Assembly (NCBI GenBank): GCA_017411225.1
Contig: JAFRDQ010000138.1
Location: 1 to 52,142, forward strand
Direction: 5' to 3'
Source: Oscillospiraceae bacterium
GTDB taxonomy: Bacteria; Bacillota; Clostridia; Oscillospirales; Oscillospiraceae
Length of the DNA stretch: 52,142 nucleotides
Of the stretch, positions 8,901 through 16,868 are shown piece after piece. A model generated the notes under the pieces. It ran no database searches. It saw only the letters and a program-made list of their open reading frames with translations, and had not been told where the DNA came from. The position numbers and the translations under genes were made by a program. Each line of letters opens with the position of its first letter. Positions within the stretch are counted from its first letter, which is position 1.

Positions 8901-11900
8901 CCAGTAGCTGAAGTCGGAGAAGTTGCCGAAGGTCTTGCCAGGATGGTTGAACTGGCTGAGCGTATCGGCGCCCTCCTGCTGGTTCAGCAGCGCATAATAG
9001 GCCTTCATGCCGGCGTCGTTCGTCTTCTGGTTGAGCGTGGCGTTGTTGCGCGAGACGATGCCGGGGCTGTTGAAGGTGTTGATGTGACCCGGGCCGCCGG
9101 ACCACGTCATCTCAAAGCCCGCGAGGGCGATGACGTCCTGCTGCTTGGCGTTGAAGTCGGCCACCGTCTGGCGGTATTCCTTCCAGAGATTCTGGCTGCT
9201 CTGGGTGGCGAGGCTCATGTCATAGAGCGCGCCCTCGGGGTTGGCCGCAGAGTTGGTGTCGAAATAGTTGGAGTGATCCGTGAAGGCCACGAACTGCACG
9301 TTCGCGCTCTCGGGCAGACCCTTGATGTAGTCGAGCGCTGCGGTGAGCGTGCCGGAGCCGTCGGAAAACGTGGTGTGGCTGTGGAGCTGGCCGAAGTAGA
9401 GCCGTGCGCCGCCCTCGCCGACGGTGAAGCTCCAGGTCTTCTCGCCGGTGATGCCGTCGGCACGCTTTACCTCAACCTTGACAGAGACGCGGCCCTCCGG
9501 AAGCGGCTCGGTCGGCGTGTAGGAGATGCGGCCGTTCACGATCGGCACGGAATATACCTTGCCGTTGACTGTGATCGCAGCCTGATCCGTGTCGAGCGCA
9601 TTGAGCACTTTCGCGGAGATGCGCGGCATCAAATCTTCGCCGGTTTTGCTGCCCGGTGCGGGCGTGAGCTCGTCAAAGACGGGGATATCCCGAACCGGGA
9701 GAAACTGATCGCTCAGATAGATGGCGCCGTCCGCGTTGGCGACCTGCACCGTGATGTTCAGCGAGTCCGCCGTGGCCGTGAACTCCGCGGGAACGATGAA
9801 GGAGAAATTCTTGCCGTCGTTCACGAGGTTCTCGACTGGCTGGCCGTTGAGTCTGGCAGTGACCGTGAGCTTTTCCAGCGGCGTGAGATCGTCCACCTGG
9901 AACGTCACCTTATATTCCTGCTGCTTGATCGGATCTTCGGTCGCAGTGAAATGGATCTTCGGCACATTGGTCACATCGTCCAGCGTGGTGATCGAGCTGT
10001 CGATGGGATAGAACTGCATGGAGAAGATATTGGGCTCCGCGCTCTTGAACGTCCAGCCGGAGAAGGCGGCGGAGTAGAACTCAATGCAGACGGGCGTGCC
10101 GTTGTAGTTCGCCTGCTTATTATAAATGGTATAACCGCTGCCGTTGGGCTTGAGATACCACTTGGCGGCCTCGGTCTTTTCCGTCTGGAGGAAGAGACTC
10201 TCTTCGTTGTTCGTCGTGAGATACTTCCCGCCGGCGCAGAAGGTGTAATACCCCTGCTCCACACCGACCGTGAAGACATAGGCGCCGTTTTGCGGATAGG
10301 CCTTGCCGTCGCGGAGCTCGGTGGGGATGCTGCCGAGCGAGGTATTCAGCCCGGCGTTATCGAGACCGAAGGAGCCCTGCGCCTCGGCATTATAGATCAC
10401 GACCTGACTGCCCGCGGTGAGAACGCCGTCATAGTCGATGCCGGGCTCCTCCGCAGCGTCCGCCGGATCGACGGGATAGAACTGCATGCGGAACTGATCG
10501 TTGTCGATCTTATTGGTGAAGTAGCCGGAGAAGACCTCGGCGTCGCTTCTCGTGTAGCCCTCGAGATAGGCCGGGCCGTAGCTGCCGGTAACCGTGGCGT
10601 TCTTGATATAGAACGTGCGGTTCGCAGCGTCCGCGACCGTGACGTTCCAGCCCGTGTCGGGATACTTCTTGCCGTCCACGGAGACCTCGGCATACTGCTT
10701 GCCGTTGCTCTCACTGAGCCAGCAGGTCATCACGTTCTCGCCGTTGGAGAAGGTGTAAACGCCGTCCTTGACGCCGACCGTCCAGACAAGATCGGCGGTG
10801 AAGCTCTTGGGCTTGCCGTCCACAATCTCGGTGGAAACCGCCTTGAGATACCAGTCGCCGTTCGGGCTGGAGGAGGCGGCGGTCTTGTGGCCGACGTTAT
10901 AGATCAGCACCGTAGCGCCGTCCTTGAGCTCATCCAGCGTGGCAATGGCGGTGGAGTCACCGGAGGGCGTCTCGGGCGCGGTGACCAGATAGATCTGCTG
11001 GGCAAATAGCGCCTCATCGCTGATTCTGGTATAGGTGCTCCAGTTGTTCTTGGAGGCATACCACTCGAGGTAATTGCCGCGTGCGACGTTCTGGAAATAG
11101 AAGCAGTCGGCGGTGGCGGCAGCAGAGACCGTCCATTTGTCATTCACGGCGCCCATGGAGGTGCTGGCATACTGATCCTGCATGCCGAACTTCGTGCCGT
11201 CCGCGGCGGCGAAGCTGTAGGAGCCGTCCTCATTTTTGGTGACGGTGAAGATCTCAGAAGCCGTGTAGCCGGAGAGCTTGCCGTCCGCAATCGTCACGTC
11301 CACGCCGGCGGAATAGTTGCCGGTCATGGTCTGGCTGAGCGCCTTTTTGTTGGCCGGGTTCACGATGGCAATCGTGTCGCCGTCCTTGAGCTGAGCGAGG
11401 TCGGTCACGAGGCCGGAGGCCGCGGGCTCGGTGGTCGGCTCCGTGCTCGGCTCGGTGGTCGGCTCCGGAGAGGGCTCCACGTCCTCCGCAAGCTGGCGGA
11501 AGCTCATGGCAAAGGCCTTGGGAGCAGCCGTGGCGCTCTTGCCGTAAGTCGTGAAGGTATTGAAATACTCCAGATACTGGGCGTTGCCTTTATAGGCGGC
11601 GTTGGCATTCTTCAGGAAGAAGAGACCGTCGCCCGCGTCCTCAATGACCCAGAGGCTGTATTCATTGGCGGTCTCCTCCAGCGTCAGGCTGCTTCCGGTC
11701 GCGCCGGAGGTGAGGTACTTGCCGTCCGCCGCGAAGGAGAGCGTGCCGTCCTCATTGACCGTGACGGTGAAGAGCGCGATGTTCTCGCCGGAGAGCTTGC
11801 CGTCCTCGCCCAGCACGGCGTCCGCCGCCGCGAGACGCGTGCCGCTGGCCGCGGCGGTCATCGCCTTGCCGTTGCCGTCGTTGAAGATGGCAACGGTATC

Positions 11901-12962
11901 GCCGGTCTTGAGACCGGAGACGGGATCGCTCGCGATTTCGGCATAGAACGCGAACTTATAGGCTGCGTTGTCCGCCTTGACGCCGTAAGTGGTAAAGCCG
12001 CTGTAGTATTCGAGCGCCTGATTGTGGTTGCCGTTAAAGGCGGCGCCCACGTTCATGAGAATCCATGTGCCGTCCGTCTGCTGCTCGAGCTTCCACTTGG
12101 CGAGATCACTTTCACCGTCCTCAGCGAAGGTGACGCTGCTGCCCGTCTCGCCGGAGGTGAGGAACTTGCCGCCGTTGGAGAAGGTATAAACATTCTCCTT
12201 CACCGCAACATTGAGGGCGGCCATGGTCTCGCTGAGAACAAGCTGATCCTCGGCCTTCTGCGCCTCAACGCCTGCGAGCTTTTTACCGCTGGCAGCAGCT
12301 GTGAGCACCATGCCGCTGTCCGGATGCGCCAGATAGACCACATCGCCGTCCGCAGGCGCGGCGTCGAGCTTCGTGAGCAGGGTCTGCTCCGTGGGCTCCT
12401 CGGTGGGATCGGGCTCAGCGCCTTCCTTGAGCTTCCAGAACTGCAGCGTCTGGCCGGTGATGTTGTTATTGATGCTCGTGTAGGCACGCCAGTCCGGGCT
12501 GGTCATATAGACACCCAGGAAGCGGCTGAACGAGACGTCCTTCAGATAGCCGCTGTCGAGGCTCCAGGAGTCCTGCGTGGAACCGATCCGAACGCCATTG
12601 TTTCCGTTCTGGGTATACAGGAAATCGCCGTTTGCGTTCTTGATCTGATACGATCCCTCCGAAGCGGTGATCGTCCAGCCGTAGTCCGCGGCAGCAGCGG
12701 CAATCGTGAGCTTCCCGTCCGCGACGGTCACGACCTGCGCCGCCGGCGCAGTACTCGTATTTTTTGCCGCAGGCAGCGCCCATGTGGTGTCGTCCTTTGA
12801 CATCGTGATCGCCACGGTATCACTCGGTGTGATATCCGCGAGATCGATCGGCTCCCAGGTGGTTGAGGCGTCCGCTGCCAGCGCGCTGGCCGGAAGCAGC
12901 GAGAACACCATGAGCAGCGCCATCAGCGCACTCAGGAGCCGCGTTCGTTTCTGCGTTCTCAT
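5928..12962 (-). CDS. Giant S-layer-anchored modular protein with PHP (CehA/McbA-like) phosphoesterase domain
   Basis: 2344 residues. Start ATG at 12962 has AGGAGGG upstream; a signal peptide (MRTQKRTRLL..., ending ASALAA) follows. Residues about 30-1010 hold six divergent modules of 130-170 residues, each beginning like LKDGDTVAI-N and containing YTFSNGGKYLT and a NGNAQYLEYF-like end; acidic Pro/Thr linkers (TEPSTEPTTEP) separate some. Residues about 1185-1455 are a PHP-type metallohydrolase (GQLHSHTTFSDGSG, FTDHSNYFD, NHPGK, DNHKGRWGN). About 1650-1905 resembles a DUF4350/glutamine-amidotransferase-like fold, 1955-2050 an OB-like domain, and 2160-2344 three SLH domains for cell wall binding. 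Likely cell-surface, metal-dependent phosphoester hydrolysis (for example nucleic acid or lipid phosphate); substrate unknown. Confidence 0.88.
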   Translation of the reverse strand: MRTQKRTRLLSALMALLMVFSLLPASALAADASTTWEPIDLADITPSDTVAITMSKDDTTWALPAAKNTSTAPAAQVVTVADGKLTIAAAAADYGWTITASEGSYQIKNANGDFLYTQNGNNGVRIGSTQDSWSLDSGYLKDVSFSRFLGVYMTSPDWRAYTSINNNITGQTLQFWKLKEGAEPDPTEEPTEQTLLTKLDAAPADGDVVYLAHPDSGMVLTAAASGKKLAGVEAQKAEDQLVLSETMAALNVAVKENVYTFSNGGKFLTSGETGSSVTFAEDGESDLAKWKLEQQTDGTWILMNVGAAFNGNHNQALEYYSGFTTYGVKADNAAYKFAFYAEIASDPVSGLKTGDTVAIFNDGNGKAMTAAASGTRLAAADAVLGEDGKLSGENIALFTVTVNEDGTLSFAADGKYLTSGATGSSLTLEETANEYSLWVIEDAGDGLFFLKNANAAYKGNAQYLEYFNTFTTYGKSATAAPKAFAMSFRQLAEDVEPSPEPTTEPSTEPTTEPAASGLVTDLAQLKDGDTIAIVNPANKKALSQTMTGNYSAGVDVTIADGKLSGYTASEIFTVTKNEDGSYSFAAADGTKFGMQDQYASTSMGAVNDKWTVSAAATADCFYFQNVARGNYLEWYASKNNWSTYTRISDEALFAQQIYLVTAPETPSGDSTAIATLDELKDGATVLIYNVGHKTAASSSPNGDWYLKAVSTEIVDGKPKSFTADLVWTVGVKDGVYTFSNGENVMTCWLSESNGKQYAEVSVDGKKYPDTGWNVTVADAANRTFYIKNATVTGSYGPAYLEGYTRSDAEVFSGYFTNKIDNDQFRMQFYPVDPADAAEEPGIDYDGVLTAGSQVVIYNAEAQGSFGLDNAGLNTSLGSIPTELRDGKAYPQNGAYVFTVGVEQGYYTFCAGGKYLTTNNEESLFLQTEKTEAAKWYLKPNGSGYTIYNKQANYNGTPVCIEFYSAAFSGWTFKSAEPNIFSMQFYPIDSSITTLDDVTNVPKIHFTATEDPIKQQEYKVTFQVDDLTPLEKLTVTARLNGQPVENLVNDGKNFSFIVPAEFTATADSLNITVQVANADGAIYLSDQFLPVRDIPVFDELTPAPGSKTGEDLMPRISAKVLNALDTDQAAITVNGKVYSVPIVNGRISYTPTEPLPEGRVSVKVEVKRADGITGEKTWSFTVGEGGARLYFGQLHSHTTFSDGSGTLTAALDYIKGLPESANVQFVAFTDHSNYFDTNSAANPEGALYDMSLATQSSQNLWKEYRQTVADFNAKQQDVIALAGFEMTWSGGPGHINTFNSPGIVSRNNATLNQKTNDAGMKAYYALLNQQEGADTLSQFNHPGKTFGNFSDFSYWDAVTDSRMFMVEVGNGEGQIGAGGYYPSYEQYIMALDKGWHVAPTNNQDNHKGRWGNANDARDVILTEDFSEQGIYDAIRAMRMYATEDKNLEVYYTINDQPLGSILSEVPEQLAVNVQVSDPDKSDSVSKVEIVVNSGKTIHSFALSEINTGSMKVTLAPEYSYYFIRVTEGDGDIAVTAPIWVGETLKLGISAFESETAMPVTGEELTLTTTLYNSEAAAASVKSITYTTNGSKVLGVDDKGYSVPANGTLAIPFAFTPDVARVMTVTATVVMEQGGKEYTFTKDLTLDVQNAEELVYIGIDASHYNEYVAGNYKDSMSNFAALASEYAVRTVYLKTSDELIAACGNEKFKAIVLTAPSRRDGSNLRSPYATYSDSEIEAIAAFNAGGGTVIVTGWSDYYEHYAEFPAEDHMAAQQNKLLAALGSSLRIADDGTNDNELNGGQTPRLYFSTYNLDNPLLAGVELDPEHPNDRAYSEVFSHYGGASIYAVDASGAVASALPETVSPAVYGHSSTYSADSDTDGLGGSSVPKYPVAENDSRLLVMATEQLPGKGLIVVSGAAFLSNFEVQAAASSGSTDADTQKNYSNYKVCENLISPMNTAKVSTIADVRAVTEEGFKFTIEGVVTSNASGYDKDTAFFDCIYVQDETAGICCFPVAGSFKVGDKVRITGTTDFYQGEPELQVISIAVIGEGEIAPEEVTAAAVMSREAEGKLITFKGTVESFELENGLVQTIMVKDAKGDVARVFIDGYITTAKDVENLAEGAEITVTGLASYDDTFKAPEGPFPRIRVRDRTDVVCTAVEEQHKCAVFKDIVGHWAQQDICYVVENDIMNGMDMAKGVFGPNETTTRAMVVAVLYRMAGSPAVEGKTAFTDLTQKWYQDAVLWAVQNNITKGRSATTFAPDAAVTRAELVTFLMRYAQFKGANVSGRDDLKQFNDRGDVPAWALDAMQWAVKEGIVSGMTPTTLVPGGASTRAQLATVLSRMMQKGA

Positions 12963-13155
12963 GAAGTGAATCCCTCCTAAAATGTTTTCACGTTTCGATA
13001 AAATGTGTATATTATCATACCACAGTTTCTGCCGGGGGCTCAAGGAGGGGTGTGATTTTCGGAATTTCGATCAGATTCGAGCGGAAATTTCGTGCAATTT
13101 GTCAATGGTCAGAACACAAAATATGGAAGTCTGTTTCAATTCGGAGTGCAACATC

Positions 13156-13184
13156 TTGACACGTCCGCGCCGGATTGCTATTTT
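13156..13184 (+). promoter_or_regulatory. Sigma-A promoter of the yibE/F gene
   Basis: TTGACA, 17-bp spacer, TATTTT. The predicted start point lies about 18 nt before the TTG codon, so the leader is very short. The 12963-13155 stretch between the two divergent genes otherwise shows only AT-rich sequence and the RBS of the giant gene. Confidence 0.65.
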
Positions 13185-13208
13185 TAAAGGCAAAGGAGGG
13201 ATCCTTTC

Positions 13209-14354
13209 TTGAAAAACTGGCTGAAAAACAATCGCGCGGCGGTGATCGTGCTGGTGATCGCGGCGCTGATTTTCGTTCTGGCGCGGATGGCCTTTGCGCC
13301 GAAGGCGGAGAAAACCGAGCCCACCGGCGATTACGCGGAATATGAAAACGCCGTCGTGGTGCAGATTCTCTCCGACGGCACTGAGGCGGACGAGGCCGCT
13401 GACGGCGGGTATCGCGGCGAGCAGCTGCTGCTGGCCGAGGTGAAGACCGGGCAGTACGCGGGCGAGACGATGCAGGTTTACAACTACGTCTCTCCCCTCT
13501 TCGGCGTGCCGCTGAAGGTCGGCGACGGGTGCACGCTCGTGATCTCGACGTATGAAAACGGCGACGCGAACGCGACGGTGTATGAATATAACCGCACGAC
13601 GGCGGTCTGGATCGTGCTGGGGCTGTTTCTGCTGATCACGGTGCTCGTCGGCGGAAGGACGGGCGCAAAGTCGCTCATCGGGCTGATCTTCACGGTGGCG
13701 GGCGTGTTCTGGCTGCTGTTCCCCGCGCTGATGAAGGGCGCGCCGACGCTGCCCACGACGTTTTTGCTGTGCGTATACGTGGCGGCGGTGAGCTTTGCGG
13801 TGCTCGGCGGCGTGGAGAAGAAAACGGTCTGCGCCTGGCTCGGCACCGTGGCGGGCATGGCGCTCGCGCTCCTCTTCGCACTCCTTTCGCAAAGGCTGCT
13901 GCGCATCGACGGTCTGCGCTCGGCGGACGTGGAGCCGCTGCTGCAGCTGCGGCAGACCGGCACGCCGATCGGACTGCGGGGCTTACTCGCCGCGGGCGTG
14001 ATCCTCTCCTCGCTCGGCGCGGTGATGGACGTGGCGATGAGCCTCTCCTCCGCGCTCTCAGAGGTGCACGCGGCGGACAGGACGATGGACGCGAAGGCGC
14101 TCTTCCGCTCCGGGATGAACATTGGGCGCGACATGGTGGGCACGATGACGAACACGCTCATCCTCGCCTTCCTCGGCAGCGGGCTGGTGCTGACGCTGTA
14201 TATCTACACGCTGGGTCTCAGCCCGCACATGCTGATGAGCTCGGTCTACCTCTCGTGGGAGCTCGTCGGCGGCATCTCGAGCAGCGTGGGCGTGATCCTC
14301 TCCGTGCCGATCACGGCGGCGATCGCCGCGTGGGCGTATGGGCGTGAACAATAA
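13209..14354 (+). CDS. YibE/F-family multi-pass membrane protein
   Basis: 381 residues. An N-terminal membrane helix is followed by an extracytoplasmic domain (about 40-130, EYENAVVVQIL ... VYEYNRT) and six to seven helices including LGAVMDVAMSLSSAL, a pattern characteristic of YibE/F. Function in bacteria is not established; a transport role is usual speculation. Start is TTG with GGAGGG upstream at a good distance, and the sequence from there (LKNWLKNN, then a hydrophobic segment) looks like a natural N-terminus. Single gene, divergent from the giant surface protein and closed by a hairpin. Confidence 0.88.
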   Translation: MKNWLKNNRAAVIVLVIAALIFVLARMAFAPKAEKTEPTGDYAEYENAVVVQILSDGTEADEAADGGYRGEQLLLAEVKTGQYAGETMQVYNYVSPLFGVPLKVGDGCTLVISTYENGDANATVYEYNRTTAVWIVLGLFLLITVLVGGRTGAKSLIGLIFTVAGVFWLLFPALMKGAPTLPTTFLLCVYVAAVSFAVLGGVEKKTVCAWLGTVAGMALALLFALLSQRLLRIDGLRSADVEPLLQLRQTGTPIGLRGLLAAGVILSSLGAVMDVAMSLSSALSEVHAADRTMDAKALFRSGMNIGRDMVGTMTNTLILAFLGSGLVLTLYIYTLGLSPHMLMSSVYLSWELVGGISSSVGVILSVPITAAIAAWAYGREQ

Positions 14355-14360
14355 AAACAA

Positions 14361-14397
14361 TGAGGCGGATTCGCAGGATGGTGCGGATTCGCCTCAT
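14361..14397. terminator. Two-way hairpin terminator between convergent genes
   Basis: ATGAGGCGGATTCGCA and its near-exact inverted partner TGCGGATTCGCCTCAT, with 2 mismatched or wobble pairs. It lies between the convergent yibE/F and XRE genes. Confidence 0.75.
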
Positions 14398-14402
14398 TCT
14401 CT

Positions 14403-15083
14403 TTATGATGTTTTCCACTCTGTGACCGTCCACTTCCCGTCTTCCGTTCGGCTTACGGTCAGCGTGCAGCGCTGTGTTTGGTTTGGCTTAAGCTCCTCCG
14501 GCTTGGGATGGCTGCCGGTGCGAAAGCGGGCTGTGATGGTGAGCGCGTCCTCCCTCGGCGGCGTCTCGTCCTCGTTATACATGAGCGTCTCGAGCGTGCA
14601 GTCGCGGCACTGCTTTTTAAAATACTTCTGTACCGCTTGAAATGCAGCCTCCACATCCGCATGGGAATACGGCGAGTCCTCCGAGAGCGTGACGCTCGCT
14701 GCCATGCCTTGGCCGGGTGCTGCTCTAAACAGCACGGCTCCGAGGATCGGAACGAGGATCATGACCGCGAGCAGGACGGCAAGCACCGTCCAGATGCGGC
14801 GAGAACGGCGGTTTTTGAGCGCAAGCTGTTCGTTGATGCGCGCGAGCTGCTCGGCAATCGCCTGCCGCTCCTGCGCGCGCTCCCGGTCGCTCTCGCCGCC
14901 AAGCAGCTCGGAGACCGGAACGTCCAGCGTTTCGCTCAGCCGCTGCAGGAGCTCCGCGTCCGGTACGGAGAGATTCTTCTCCCACTTCGAGACCGTCTGC
15001 CGCACCACGTGCAGGCGCACGGCGAGCTCCTCCTGCGTGAAGCCGCGCTCTTTTCGGATGCGCTTGAGATTGTCACCCAGCAT
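14403..15083 (-). CDS. XRE-family regulator with C-terminal membrane anchor
   Basis: 226 residues. Residues 5-60 are a Cro/C1 helix-turn-helix (LKRIRKERGFTQEELA ... VRQTVSKWE). A coiled, charged linker follows, then one membrane helix at about 97-119 and an extracytoplasmic domain of about 100 residues with no family I recognise. A DNA-binding head with an outside sensor domain suggests direct membrane-to-promoter signalling. ATG at 15083 has GGAGG upstream; the open frame extends further but has no RBS there. Targets unknown; the nearest candidate is the PnuC gene 70 bp upstream. Confidence 0.85.
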   Translation of the reverse strand: MLGDNLKRIRKERGFTQEELAVRLHVVRQTVSKWEKNLSVPDAELLQRLSETLDVPVSELLGGESDRERAQERQAIAEQLARINEQLALKNRRSRRIWTVLAVLLAVMILVPILGAVLFRAAPGQGMAASVTLSEDSPYSHADVEAAFQAVQKYFKKQCRDCTLETLMYNEDETPPREDALTITARFRTGSHPKPEELKPNQTQRCTLTVSRTEDGKWTVTEWKTS

Positions 15084-15153
15084 GATGATCGCCTCCTGTT
15101 CTGCGCTTATTCTAGCAAATCGCGGCGCAGAAGGAAAGCAACGCAAAGTAACA

Positions 15154-15840
15154 TCAGGCGGTTTTCTGATGTTTTCGCATCCTTCGCCAGCTGAGAAAGC
15201 CGTAGAGGTCGTTGACGAAGAAGACCGCAAAGCAGACGAGGACGGTAAAATAGCTCGGATCCGTCAGCGAGGCGAGCAGCCAGAGGACGATGAGGACGAG
15301 ATCGTTCATTGCATAGGCCAGCGCGAACCATGCGCTGCGCCGCGCCGTGAGATAGGCGGCGGCAAAGCTCGTGGCGACGGAGAGCGTGCTGGGGAGGAGA
15401 TTCGCCGTATGAAACGCGCGGAGAATGAAATAAAAGCCCACCGTGACGGCTGTGGTCAGCACGGCGAGAAAGACGATCTCCCCTGCTTTGAGCCGGTTCA
15501 CCGTGACCTGCGCGCGGCTGCCCGCAAACGGATGGCGCAGCCACGCGATGAGGCTCCACGCCGCCATGGGCATGGTCATGCCGAGATAGGTGATCATCTC
15601 CCCGTAATATGAAAACGTCCATGAAATCCAGCCGTAGAGCAGGCTGAAAACAATCATGAGCGCCTGCGAGATCGGGTTTCCCTTGGCGGCAAAGATCAGC
15701 GACGTGACGCCAATGAGCGACGTGAGGACAAACAGCGCCCCGCCGCCGCGAAAGAGCACGGCGGAGAGCACGATGAGCCCCGCGGAGCTGAGCCAGAGCG
15801 CGCGCTCGAAGGGCGTGAAATAAGTGCGTAAACGGTTCAT
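15154..15840 (-). CDS. pnuC: PnuC-type nicotinamide mononucleotide/riboside transporter
   Basis: 228 residues with seven to eight membrane segments. The pattern WLSSAGLIVLSAVLF, AAKGNPISQALMIVFSLLYG and the C-terminal NDLVLIVLW and FFVNDLYGFLSWRRM fits PnuC, which takes up vitamin B3 forms for NAD synthesis in the cytoplasmic membrane. GGGAGG lies 4 nt before the ATG. A strong 22-bp hairpin ends just before that RBS (see separate entry). Substrate form (NR or NMN) cannot be told from sequence. Confidence 0.85.
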   Translation of the reverse strand: MNRLRTYFTPFERALWLSSAGLIVLSAVLFRGGGALFVLTSLIGVTSLIFAAKGNPISQALMIVFSLLYGWISWTFSYYGEMITYLGMTMPMAAWSLIAWLRHPFAGSRAQVTVNRLKAGEIVFLAVLTTAVTVGFYFILRAFHTANLLPSTLSVATSFAAAYLTARRSAWFALAYAMNDLVLIVLWLLASLTDPSYFTVLVCFAVFFVNDLYGFLSWRRMRKHQKTA

Positions 15841-15856
15841 AATTCCTCCCAAAAGA

Positions 15857-15915
15857 AAACGGCATTCGTGATGTGCATCTTCAAAGACCTAACGATGCAC
15901 ATACGAATGCCGTTT
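15857..15915 (-). terminator. Long hairpin with T-rich 3' side between yihY and pnuC
   Basis: Stem of about 22 bp (AAACGGCATTCGTATGTGCATC against its complement with one bulge), 14-nt loop, then TTTTCTTTT. It can end yihY transcription, but it also sits 6-8 nt from the pnuC RBS and so could act as an attenuator for pnuC. Confidence 0.7.
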
Positions 15916-15940
15916 GCATTCCCTACCCGGTGGCAGGATG

Positions 15941-16795
15941 TTATTGGATTTCGGGCGTCGGCTTTTTCGTTTCAAAGAGCGCCTGATTGACGGCGCTGCC
16001 AATGACGATCATATAGCTGAGCAGATTCAGCCAGACCATGAGCAGGATCATGGACGCGAGAGAGCCGTAGACAAGCGGATACTTCGCCGAGCGGCCAAAG
16101 AGCCACGAGAACAGGACGGAGATCGCGGCCATGCCGACGGCGGCGACAAACGCGCCAGGAAACTGGCGGCGGCTGCCCTCATGCGAGGCGGTGAGAACAT
16201 AGAGCACGAGGATCATGCCGAGGATGATGAGAAAGAGCACCACGAAGCGCGACCAGTTCCACCAGTCGCCGATGTTGATCCAGGTGACGGTCTCATCGAG
16301 CTTGTGGACGAGCTGACGGCCGGTGATGATGGCCATGATGCTGCCGAAGACAGCGGCCATAAAGGCCACGGCAAAGACGAAGCTTGCAATCGTGCCGCCG
16401 ATGATGCCGAAGCGGCGCTGGCCGCTGATCTCCTCGGCGCAGCCGCAGAACGTGCGGTAGACGGCGCTGGCGGCCATGACCATGGCGACGAAGGCGACGA
16501 CGAAAACCGTGCCGTTGGCGCTGCGGGCAGCGTAGCGGAGAAACTCCTCGATGATCGAGCGCGTCTGCTCCGGGACGACGAGCGTCTCAAGCACCTGAAA
16601 GACCGCCTCGGGCTTGGCAACGGCGAGGGCGAGCAGGTCATACAGACAGATGATGCCGGGAAAGAGCGTGAGCACCATGAAATAGGTCATGGCGGCGGCA
16701 GTGCGCGGCAGGCGCTTTCCGAGATAGATCCGACCGAAGGCGGCAAAGAAGCGGACGACCCGCCAGTTTTTCCAGTTTTTCAAGCTGAGGATCAT
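15941..16795 (-). CDS. YihY/BrkB-family membrane protein
   Basis: 284 residues, six membrane segments, with the family signatures RTAAAMTYFMVLTLFPG near the N-terminus and VYGSLASMILLMVWLN near the C-terminus. The family was once called RNase BN, wrongly; its role is still unclear. ATG at 16795 follows a GAGGAAGGGGG RBS. It stands alone between two hairpins, after the ftsZ terminator. Confidence 0.9.
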   Translation of the reverse strand: MILSLKNWKNWRVVRFFAAFGRIYLGKRLPRTAAAMTYFMVLTLFPGIICLYDLLALAVAKPEAVFQVLETLVVPEQTRSIIEEFLRYAARSANGTVFVVAFVAMVMAASAVYRTFCGCAEEISGQRRFGIIGGTIASFVFAVAFMAAVFGSIMAIITGRQLVHKLDETVTWINIGDWWNWSRFVVLFLIILGMILVLYVLTASHEGSRRQFPGAFVAAVGMAAISVLFSWLFGRSAKYPLVYGSLASMILLMVWLNLLSYMIVIGSAVNQALFETKKPTPEIQ

Positions 16796-16813
16796 CCCCC
16801 TTCCTCTTTCACT

Positions 16814-16847
16814 AAAACACCGCCTTCGAGTATGAACGAAGGCGGTG
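16814..16847 (-). terminator. Terminator of the dcw cluster
   Basis: Stem CACCGCCTTCG / CGAAGGCGGTG with an 8-nt loop, followed in the minus direction by TTTTAG. It lies directly after ftsZ. Confidence 0.85.
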
Positions 16848-16868
16848 GTTCTTTGTAAATGCGGGATC

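Noticed and set aside
6450..11009. Very long plus-strand open frame (about 1500 codons) opposite the giant surface protein
   Set aside because: Its translation is Arg/Gly/Val/Asp-rich with no domains, while the minus strand shows signal peptide, PHP and SLH motifs. Long antisense frames arise by chance where GC is high at third positions.
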